Shown: piece after piece, positions 1 to 7,345 of the stretch | Layout of the letters: every line of letters starts with the position of its first letter | Numbering within the stretch: position 1 is the first letter of the stretch | Assembly: GCF_015207705.1 (NCBI RefSeq) | Contig: NZ_JADEWI010000010.1 | Span: forward strand, 62,001 to 126,000 | Length of the DNA: 64,000 nucleotides | Direction: 5' to 3' | Source: Nostoc sp. LEGE 06077 | Lineage (GTDB): Bacteria > Cyanobacteriota > Cyanobacteriia > Cyanobacteriales > Nostocaceae | Program-made: the position numbers and the translations under genes | The notes under the pieces: model-generated | Told to the model about the DNA's origin: nothing | Seen by the model: only the letters and a program-made list of their open reading frames with translations | Databases searched by the model: none

Positions 1-122
1 ATTCTTTACAACTTTGAGCCAATAAAGTTTAAAAATATCATTTAAAAATTTGTGTATTTGCACCAGGAAATTTAACTAATTTTCGACAATTTACTTAAAC
101 TTAGCATCTACAAAGACTACTC

Positions 123-845
123 ATGTTAAACTACAACCCGTTACACTGTTTGCCGTCTTCCGAAGAGCTACCAGACTCAGAGGATATACCTGTGGATAAT
201 GAACTACAAGATTTGATTCCTAGTTTGCTCAAAGCAACACTGGCGTTTGCATGGTCAGAGCGTTGGGATTGGTTTTTTGGCGTTAGGATGGGTATTTATT
301 ACGACCCAAAAAAAGCGGCGATCGCTCCTGATGGATTTCTCAGTGTCGGAGTGAAGCGTTTTATTGATGGCGACTTACGCCTTAGTTATGTGATGTGGGA
401 AGAAAAACAACCACCAGTCTTAGCACTAGAGGTGGTTTCTCACATCAGTCATGGCGAATACAGTACCAAAAAAGAATTTTATGCCAAAGAATTAGGAGTT
501 TTGTACTACCTGATTTACAAACCCTTACAGCGGAAAAAGCCGCCCCTTGAGGTATATCAATTAATAGATGGCGAATATATCCTCATGTCAGGAAACCCTA
601 TTTGGCTACCAGAGATTAATTTAGGAATTGGCCGAGAACTAGGAATTTATCAAGGTATTGCCCGCGAGTGGTTGTACTGGTATAACGAGCAAGGACAAAG
701 GTTATCTACCCCAGAAGAACGTGTTCAAGAAATAGAAGAACAGTTATATTTTGAGCGACAACTACGCATCCAAACAGAACAAAAAATGAACCAATTAGCA
801 GAACAGTTAAAAGCTTTAGGTGTAGAACCTGAAAATTTAGCCTGA
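123..845 (+). CDS. Uma2 family (DUF820) restriction-endonuclease-fold protein
   Basis: A 240-residue protein of the Uma2/DUF820 family, which is greatly expanded in filamentous cyanobacteria and has a PD-(D/E)XK nuclease fold; its biological role is unknown. The core runs from about residue 40 to 190: APDGFLSVG supplies the conserved Asp of the fold, and PPVLALEVVSHISH followed by KKEFYAKELGVLYYLI supplies the Glu and Lys region. The C-terminus (about 195-235) is a charged coiled coil, common in the longer subgroup. The gene stands alone, followed by about 200 bp without a gene. A HIP1 site lies inside it at 318. Family call is secure; nuclease activity is inferred only from fold. Confidence 0.85.
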   Translation: MLNYNPLHCLPSSEELPDSEDIPVDNELQDLIPSLLKATLAFAWSERWDWFFGVRMGIYYDPKKAAIAPDGFLSVGVKRFIDGDLRLSYVMWEEKQPPVLALEVVSHISHGEYSTKKEFYAKELGVLYYLIYKPLQRKKPPLEVYQLIDGEYILMSGNPIWLPEINLGIGRELGIYQGIAREWLYWYNEQGQRLSTPEERVQEIEEQLYFERQLRIQTEQKMNQLAEQLKALGVEPENLA

Positions 846-1062
846 AGATTGTTATTAAATCTCTCATAATTGCCAGCCAAATTCCGCAAGCACCCTATTG
901 AGGAACTTGGCTTGTGACATTTGAATCTGTTTTTTGTGCAAGGAAGGTTGTTAATTAACCTGCTGACTAGGGAATTCTATATGTAAATACACTAATTGCT
1001 GGTTGGCAGTTTGTGATGATTGTTGCCATGTCAATTGATTTACATACGTATTCTCATGTACT

Positions 1063-1767
1063 ATGAATATTAAATTAGGGTTCGGATCTATCCCAAAGCC
1101 TCAGTTTGTCTTTGTTAGTAAAGAACATGATCACTGTTGGTATATGCTCTCTGATGATGCAAAACAAATACCGATTTATGACAGAGCCTTAACTGGAGTG
1201 ATCACGGAAATAGAAATTAAGAAAACAGTAGAAACTTCTCAGGGAAAAAGTGAAAAAACAGATTTGCATATTTTGGGCGATAAGCCATATATTATTCGCT
1301 CAGGAAGTGAATCTTATTTTTCAAAGGGTTTATTGCTGTCACTTGATGCCTTAAGCTATGAACAATTGCTGCGACCGCTAACTATTGGAGTGAGTCCAGG
1401 CGACAAAGCAATAGTATTTTGTACAATTTATCATCCAGTTACTTATCGTTCTGTTGGAGTTAGCTGGGATGGACATAAGGAGATAGACTGGCAAGCATTA
1501 GGAAAAAGAGTGAGTTTAAAAATCAATGGCGATAAAACTACTAATTCCGAAACAATAGAAATGCCAGCTAATACCAATACATCAGAAGTTCGCGCCGAGT
1601 TCATTGCTAAAACCGACACATATTTATCACAGTTAAACTGGACTCCCAAGCAGGGTAGAGAGTATTTGCAGCAAAAATATGGCAAGCGATCGCGGTATCA
1701 TCTCTCGGAGACAGAACTTCTAGATTTTCTTGATTACCTCAAGGGACAACTCACCCTCAGCTATTAA
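1063..1767 (+). CDS. Conserved hypothetical protein with C-terminal helical module
   Basis: A 234-residue soluble protein that I do not recognise by function. No signal peptide or membrane segment is visible. The first 150 residues look like mixed beta sheet (ITEIEIKKTVE, SLKINGD). After a polar Thr/Asn-rich linker (about 165-180) comes a compact helical module, LNWTPKQGREYLQQKYGK followed by RYHLSETELLDFLDYLKGQ. Similar modules occur at the C-terminus of cyanobacterial proteins and of some single-strand-annealing or DNA-metabolism proteins, so a nucleic-acid role is possible but not shown. It is monocistronic, with two HIP1 sites just downstream (1789 and 1829). Confidence 0.65.
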   Translation: MNIKLGFGSIPKPQFVFVSKEHDHCWYMLSDDAKQIPIYDRALTGVITEIEIKKTVETSQGKSEKTDLHILGDKPYIIRSGSESYFSKGLLLSLDALSYEQLLRPLTIGVSPGDKAIVFCTIYHPVTYRSVGVSWDGHKEIDWQALGKRVSLKINGDKTTNSETIEMPANTNTSEVRAEFIAKTDTYLSQLNWTPKQGREYLQQKYGKRSRYHLSETELLDFLDYLKGQLTLSY

Positions 1768-2056
1768 AGCCTTGAATATAATCAAAATGCGATCGCATCG
1801 TTTCCAGAATTTTTTTAACTGGTACGGTGCGATCGCTGTTTTATAGTACATATATATTAATTAAACCAACTTGCCAACTAAAACCTAGTTTAAGCAGATT
1901 TCTGCTGTACAAATCTAGAAAATGCTAATTTTGATAAATCTTGTTATAACAGTTTTACTATTTTCGAGCAGCAGCTACAGCCGTACACAGATGGAATAAA
2001 AAAAGTCAATAAGTCTAAATACCGTAGTCATCAGTTGTTAATTTAGTCAAATTTGT

Positions 2057-2632
2057 ATGAATTCGGAATTACCAATTATTACTAGCGATCGCCTGTTATT
2101 ACGCATAGCTATCAAAGAAGATATTCCCCAAATATTAAGATATTTTCGGGAAAATAAAGCTTATCTAACTCCATTTTATCCTCAATGGGTAGATGATTTT
2201 TTTACAGAACTGTATTGGCAATATCAACTAGAAAATACATTTTTAGAATTCATTCATGACCAATCTTTAAAACTATTTATTTTTTCTAAAAAAAATCCTC
2301 AAGCAATCCTGGGAACTATTAATTTTAATAATTTTATTCGGGGAGCCGCCCATTTTTGTTATGTAGGTTATAGCCTAGCAGAAAGTGAGCAAGGCAAAGG
2401 CTACATGACAGAAGCACTCAAAGTAGCAATTCAATATGTATTTGATGATTTAAATTTTCATCGGATTATGGCAAATTATATGCCACATAACCAACGTAGC
2501 GGTAATGTGCTGAAACGCCTGGGATTTGTCGTCGAAGGATATGCCAGAGACTATTTATTAATTAATGGTAAATGGCAAGATCATATTCTCACAAGTCTGA
2601 CTAATCCTCATTGGCAAGCAAGGGAATACTAA
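2057..2632 (+). CDS. GNAT acetyltransferase, RimJ/RimL type
   Basis: A 191-residue GNAT N-acetyltransferase resembling the RimJ/RimL group, which acetylates N-terminal amines of ribosomal or other proteins using acetyl-CoA. The family signature TSDRLLLRIAIKEDIPQI opens the protein. The acetyl-CoA loop is near residue 113 (SEQGKGYMTEAL, the Q/R-x-x-G-x-A/G motif). The closing motif NQRSGNVLKRLGFVVEGYAR is typical of RimJ, where the side chain after ENxxS positions the acceptor. Length matches the family. The acceptor substrate cannot be deduced. The gene stands alone, and an AT-rich region with GGGAACA-like heptamer remnants follows it. Confidence 0.85.
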   Translation: MNSELPIITSDRLLLRIAIKEDIPQILRYFRENKAYLTPFYPQWVDDFFTELYWQYQLENTFLEFIHDQSLKLFIFSKKNPQAILGTINFNNFIRGAAHFCYVGYSLAESEQGKGYMTEALKVAIQYVFDDLNFHRIMANYMPHNQRSGNVLKRLGFVVEGYARDYLLINGKWQDHILTSLTNPHWQAREY

Positions 2633-2865
2633 TTCAGTATAATTATACCTATACAATAATGCTACATATAGGAATCATATTTAATTTCTGAAAAAAATTC
2701 AGTACACCTGTGTTACTTCTTTTCTTGTTCCCTGTTTCCTATTTTCTCCCTACACAAGTAATTTCAATAATCAAGTCGGATTCCTATACTAGAAACAATA
2801 AAAACAAAAAAGGTAAAAGAGATAAATTTTACCTTTTCTGTCGATAGATATTGATGGAAAAGTAA

Positions 2866-2985
2866 TTAGCTGAGTAAATTGGCTTCTTCTAAAAGCTCTT
2901 TTTCTGCTGCTGATTGTTTAAATGCAAAGCGCAATAAAGGCGGTGCTAAGAAAGTTGTTAAAATTACCATAATGACGAAAATCAG
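2866..2985 (-). pseudogene. C-terminal remnant of a second CPA2 cation:proton antiporter
   Basis: Read leftward, this stretch encodes about 39 residues ending at a stop (complement of 2866-2868). It contains VIMVILTTFLAPPLLRFAF, nearly the same as IIMVILTTFLAPPFLRVAF at the end of the intact antiporter just upstream, but with a different tail (KQSAAEKELLEEANLLS). The frame is closed by a stop a few bases before the homology begins, so it is not a gene. Its base use is AT-rich like the host genome, unlike the intact neighbour. I infer it is what remains of a resident antiporter gene after the neighbouring module arrived. Confidence 0.8.
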
Positions 2986-3009
2986 GTTTTAACTTTCGGC
3001 ACAAAATCG

Positions 3010-4422
3010 TTACTCACTCGCTGCTTCTACAGCCGTGGTAGATTCTGGGATGGGATTCGTGGATGAACCAAAGGCAACCCGTAAAAAAGGTGGAGCCAGG
3101 AAAGTTGTCAAAATTACCATGATAATAATCGACACCTCCAGGGGCTTATCCAAAATGCCGCTAGCTGAGCCGATGCCAGCAAACACTAGACCCACCTCTC
3201 CTCGCGGGATCATCCCAACCCCGATCGCCACTCGATTGATACCAGGTTGTCCAAACACTGCCCAACCTGTGATCAGCTTGCCAATAATCGCCACCACCAT
3301 CAAAAAGACAGCAATCAATAGTCCCGCCCGATTCTCTGGTATCGCCGGGTTCAAAACACCGAGATCCGCACGCGCTCCCACAGTCACAAAGAAGATGGGT
3401 ACAAGTAAATCAGCGATCGGTTTGATTAATTCATCTAACTCGTTCCGGGTATCGGTTTCATCAAGCACCAAACCTGCTGCAAAGGCACCTAAAATCGCTT
3501 CGAGATGAATGGCGTTCCCTAAAAATGCCATAAAGAAAGCGAAGATAAATGCCGGAATCACAATATTTCCACGGGTTTTGAGCTGATCCACGATCGCCAC
3601 AAAACTTTTGTTAAAGACACCCCCCAACAAAATTGATCCAATCAAGAATGCCGTAGCACTGACAATCAAGTAAATGACATTGGCGACATCAATCTCACCG
3701 GTTTTGGCTAAACTGGCGACTACAGCCAGGACAATAATGCCGAGGACATCATCAATCACCGCCGCGCCAACAATGATTTGCCCTTCTTTGGATTTGAGTT
3801 GACCTAACTCTGACAACACTTTAGAGGTAATGCCGATACTCGTTGCCGTTAACGCGGCCCCCGCAAAAATCGCTGGAATTGCTGCGACATGAAAGAGCAT
3901 CATTAACCCTGCTGTTCCCGCCGCAAAAGGTGCCGCGACTCCGACACAGGCGACAACCGTGGCTTGAATTCCCACTTCCTTCAGTTGCCGCAGATCGGAT
4001 TCCAGTCCAATTTCAAATAGCAGAATAATCACGCCGATTTCAGCCAGAACCGAAATCACTTCACTTTGCGACTCAAAGATCCGGGTCAGCGCATCCGGTG
4101 CCAATTGGTTCAATCCTTGCAGCGCTGTCATAATCACCGAGTCAGAGGCAGACAGCCCTCCTTCAGGAAAGATCACCAGGTGCAACGCCGAAACACCGAC
4201 AATCACACCGGCGACCAGTTCCCCCAGGACGGGCGGAAAATCCAATCGCCTAGCGATCTCTGCGCCGAACTTGCTGGCCAGATAAATCACCACCAGCGTC
4301 AGCAATACGCCAGACAGAATAATTGGTGAATCCTCAGCAACAACAGTCGCCAGGAATGGTATCGGAGCCATGAGAGCGGCCATCCCCCCACTGAAAGGAG
4401 GCAGAATGTTGGACAAAATCAT
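3010..4422 (-). CDS. CPA2 family Na+(K+)/H+ antiporter
   Basis: A 470-residue integral membrane antiporter of the monovalent cation:proton antiporter-2 family (KefB/NapA fold) with about 12-13 hydrophobic segments. GAAVIDDVLGIIVLAVV near residue 220 holds the paired Asp residues of the ion-binding site seen in electrogenic CPA2 members. PPVLGELVAGVIVGV (about 63-77) is the characteristic early helix, and no C-terminal RCK/TrkA-N domain is present. It lies downstream of sbtA and sbtB on the same strand, separated by a strong palindrome. Na+ extrusion would maintain the gradient that SbtA uses, so a supporting role in bicarbonate uptake is a reasonable inference. GC content is visibly higher than in flanking genes. 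Confidence 0.88.
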   Translation of the reverse strand: MILSNILPPFSGGMAALMAPIPFLATVVAEDSPIILSGVLLTLVVIYLASKFGAEIARRLDFPPVLGELVAGVIVGVSALHLVIFPEGGLSASDSVIMTALQGLNQLAPDALTRIFESQSEVISVLAEIGVIILLFEIGLESDLRQLKEVGIQATVVACVGVAAPFAAGTAGLMMLFHVAAIPAIFAGAALTATSIGITSKVLSELGQLKSKEGQIIVGAAVIDDVLGIIVLAVVASLAKTGEIDVANVIYLIVSATAFLIGSILLGGVFNKSFVAIVDQLKTRGNIVIPAFIFAFFMAFLGNAIHLEAILGAFAAGLVLDETDTRNELDELIKPIADLLVPIFFVTVGARADLGVLNPAIPENRAGLLIAVFLMVVAIIGKLITGWAVFGQPGINRVAIGVGMIPRGEVGLVFAGIGSASGILDKPLEVSIIIMVILTTFLAPPFLRVAFGSSTNPIPESTTAVEAASE

Positions 4423-4532
4423 GAGTTTAAAGCAATGAAGGTTAAGGGTTTGAGGAAGTTATAAAACTGCGGGGGGAATGACTTCTGCGCCAGGGTCAAC
4501 GTCCTGCGGATACGAAACACGGTCACTCAAAA

Positions 4533-4552
4533 GCCGAGGTCATGACCTCGGC
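4533..4552. terminator. Palindromic terminator between sbtB and the antiporter gene
   Basis: A perfect GC-rich palindrome, GCCGAGGTCATGACCTCGGC. It is flanked by short A and T runs on both sides, so it could end transcription in either direction. It lies about 100 bp after the sbtB stop (leftward reading), which suggests that sbtA-sbtB is one transcript and that the antiporter gene has its own promoter or depends on readthrough. Confidence 0.6.
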
Positions 4553-4648
4553 CTTTAGGGTCTGCGTCGTCTCCATCCAACAGCCGTCTAAACCACAAAA
4601 ACTAGCACTAATGACTCGCTTGTTCCTTTCGTGGCGCGTCATTTCGAT

Positions 4649-5008
<360 letters not shown>

Positions 5009-5065
5009 TTATCTACTTGGTCTGCCCGGTCAAGGAAGCGCCGACAGACCTCAATCCGTCTGGGA

Positions 5066-6193
5066 TTAGCCGCCGATCGCTTGGGCGAGACCGATGAAGA
5101 ATGGTATACACAAGCCGATCGCAACTGGCGTACCGACGGCTGTGGATGCGCCTATATAGGCGGAGGGATTAGCTGAAGGGATACCGGCTCGCAACGTGGG
5201 CGGCCCTGAGATGTCTGAACTAGAGGAAGCGATGATAGCCAGGATCACAACGCCGCCCATGCTGAATCCCGTGGCGTAGTGGGCAATCATGCCGAGACCG
5301 AAGGCGATTAGCCCATGCAAAAACGGTGCCACCACACTATACACAACGTACCATTGGGCTACCTTACGCAGTTCGCCAATTCTTGACCAAGCCTCCATCC
5401 CCATGACCAGCATCAAGATCGAAAGCAAACCACGAAAGGCGGGATCATAGAAGTTTTTATAGACACTTTCCGGCTGGGTGAACAGTCCAAGAGCGAGGCC
5501 TAACAACATTGCCGATAAGGCAGGACCCCGGAGGCTTTCCTCGATAATTGGCCATATCTTGACCCGATTATCCGCATCCCCCTTCTGCTGGCTGAGATAC
5601 TCCTGACGGCTGCTGGGATAATCTTTTTGATCGGGATAATCGCCAGCCGCAACGCGCTGCTCGCTGAAAGACTGCTGCCCAATAGAGTAGGCTGCTTCTT
5701 TATGCTTCTTCTTGTTGATGTAAATGTTGGCTATAACAATCGCAGTTACGAGCGCTGGGATATCCATGAATGGATAGAGTGCGCCAGACCATGCCTCGTA
5801 TGGGATCTTTTGTTCTTCCAGTAGCGTCAGGGCAGCAGCCATCGTAGAGCCACTCACGGCACCAAACAAACCCCCGGTCGCAATCGCATCCACTGTTTTG
5901 ACCTTCGGCAGCTTGGCCAATGTATAGCGCGCGATGAAGACAACAAGAATACCTGTGACTATAGCAAACGCCGCAGGTAAAATCATCTCAGTCAGATTGG
6001 AATTGCGGATCGCAATACCACCGTTCAGACCGATTTTGGTGAGCAGCATGAAGACGATGATCGTACAAATGGCCTCTGGAATTACCAATTCGCTACCAAG
6101 GGCGGCAATGACCATCCCACCAATCAGAAAGCCGAGTGTTGGTGACTGTAACTGCTTAACAAAGTCGATTAAAAATAAGGACAAAAAATCCAC
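5066..6193 (-). CDS. sbtA: SbtA, sodium-dependent bicarbonate transporter
   Basis: A high-affinity Na+/HCO3- symporter of the inner membrane, part of the CO2-concentrating mechanism. I chose the GTG start at 6193 because AAGGAGG lies five bases upstream and it gives a 375-residue protein starting (M)DFLSLF, the usual SbtA length and N-terminus; an ATG at 6229 would add 12 unlikely residues. Conserved blocks include QSPTLGFLIGGMVIAALGS, LLTKIGLNGGIAIRNSNLTE, GLFGAVSGSTMAAAL and SSSSDISGPPTLRAGIPSAN. There are about ten membrane segments in two inverted halves, joined by a cytosolic linker (about residues 170-215). It forms an operon with sbtB. GC-rich codon use and absence of HIP1 differ from surrounding genes. 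Confidence 0.95.
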   Translation of the reverse strand: MDFLSLFLIDFVKQLQSPTLGFLIGGMVIAALGSELVIPEAICTIIVFMLLTKIGLNGGIAIRNSNLTEMILPAAFAIVTGILVVFIARYTLAKLPKVKTVDAIATGGLFGAVSGSTMAAALTLLEEQKIPYEAWSGALYPFMDIPALVTAIVIANIYINKKKHKEAAYSIGQQSFSEQRVAAGDYPDQKDYPSSRQEYLSQQKGDADNRVKIWPIIEESLRGPALSAMLLGLALGLFTQPESVYKNFYDPAFRGLLSILMLVMGMEAWSRIGELRKVAQWYVVYSVVAPFLHGLIAFGLGMIAHYATGFSMGGVVILAIIASSSSDISGPPTLRAGIPSANPSAYIGASTAVGTPVAIGLCIPFFIGLAQAIGG

Positions 6194-6997
6194 GAATGCC
6201 TCCTTCTCCTCGAATGACGAGTATTGCAATAAATGAACTAAATGAACCGGAGGTTATTAAACCGGATGAGATTCGTGATTGCCATCATTGAGGTCAATGA
6301 ACGGTAGGTCAAACGAACTAGAGCCGACCCTTTTCATAGAAAGGATGGGTTATAGATAAAAGTCGGCTGGAGAATGGAATCTGACATCTGCGATCGCGCG
6401 TGCAAAGAAGTCTCAACAACAGACTGCCGATCAGGATTGCCATTCGTTTTCTCAAACTCCGCCAAGTTGTTCAAGAAATCTACGGTTGGCTTAATAGGGT
6501 TTTGCTGACAGAAAATGCAAAGTTTTTATTTGTAAAAATTGCCTGCCGCTGGAAATGAATTTCATGTTTTATAAGCATGAAAAATTAGGCAAAGAAATTA
6601 AAATTTTCTTTACACAGCAGACTTATAGTGCTTTTCTATATGGAGCGTCGTTGAAACGAGTCTCCCATAGGAAATGCTTCAGCCGAAGAGAGTTTAAAAA
6701 ATTGATTGCTAAAACTTACAAAAGTTGTAAGTTTTATTTATCACCAACTTCAATACGGTTAGAAATAGCTTACAACTTTCCTAGTCAATGTTGATCATTT
6801 ATAAGTCTTATTATTAAATAAATATTAAATTGCTTACATAGATAAAATACTATACCTGTTGAGTAAGTAAGGTTTCGGTAATTAATAAGATAGATAAATT
6901 TTATATTAAGTATTATTTCTGATTATTGTGACCCATAGTTCCTTTGTATGAGAACCCCCAGATTTATTGGTGGAATCAATTGAAAGTCCCTAAATAA
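6194..6997. other. Intergenic region upstream of sbtA
   Basis: About 800 bp without a convincing gene. The right half (from about 6480) is AT-rich like the host genome, while the first 100 bp are GC-rich like sbtA, so an acquisition boundary may lie near 6300-6500. A 79-codon open frame at 6555-6794 has no family resemblance or ribosome binding site and was not called. A HIP1 site occurs at 6391, the first one seen to the right of the sbt module. Confidence 0.5.
6711..6735. promoter_or_regulatory. Inverted repeat, possible operator or hairpin
   Basis: AAAACTTACA, five bases, then TGTAAGTTTT: perfect 10 bp arms. A third half-site, CTTACAACTTT (6769-6779), is the exact reverse complement of AAAGTTGTAAG at 6721-6731. 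Three related half-sites within 70 bp look like a transcription-factor binding cluster, but the position is about 500 bp upstream of sbtA and no target gene is certain. It could also fold as a weak hairpin. Confidence 0.35.
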
Positions 6998-7345
6998 TTA
7001 AACTTGTGATTCCACACGTAAACCAAAGTAGGTAAGAACAAGTTCAGTCTCGCCATTATTAATTACTTCGTGAACTTCTCCTGGTTCGATGGCAATACAG
7101 TTTCCGGGAAGTAGAGGATATTCTTGGTGATTCACACGAATTATCCCTGAACCAGCTTCGACAAAAAATACTTCACACATATCTAGATGGGCGTGGGCGG
7201 GTGCAGTATGTCCGGGTGCAAAACGGGCTTGAGAAAAATTGGTGAGGTGAGGTATATCGCCAAGGCGTAACATCACCTTTTTTTTGATATCAGGATTGTG
7301 GGAAACGGATTCTTCTGGCAAATTACTAAGGGAAGTAGTAATCAT
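6998..7345 (-). CDS. Cupin domain protein
   Basis: A 115-residue single-domain cupin. Both cupin motifs are visible: motif 1 GHTAPAHAHLDMCEVFFVEAG (about residues 48-68, with two His and a Glu for metal binding) and motif 2 PLLPGNCIAIEPGEVHEVIN (about 77-97, with the fourth ligand His). Small cupins of this type bind a metal or a small ligand; the function cannot be specified. Its ATG overlaps the stop of the preceding large gene by four bases (ATGA), indicating translational coupling and a shared pathway with that PlsY/phosphotransferase fusion protein. Confidence 0.85.
   Translation of the reverse strand: MITTSLSNLPEESVSHNPDIKKKVMLRLGDIPHLTNFSQARFAPGHTAPAHAHLDMCEVFFVEAGSGIIRVNHQEYPLLPGNCIAIEPGEVHEVINNGETELVLTYFGLRVESQV

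Noticed and set aside
6555-6794. 79-codon frame upstream of sbtA
   Set aside because: Contains the inverted repeats described as possible regulatory sites, no ribosome binding site, unlikely protein composition.
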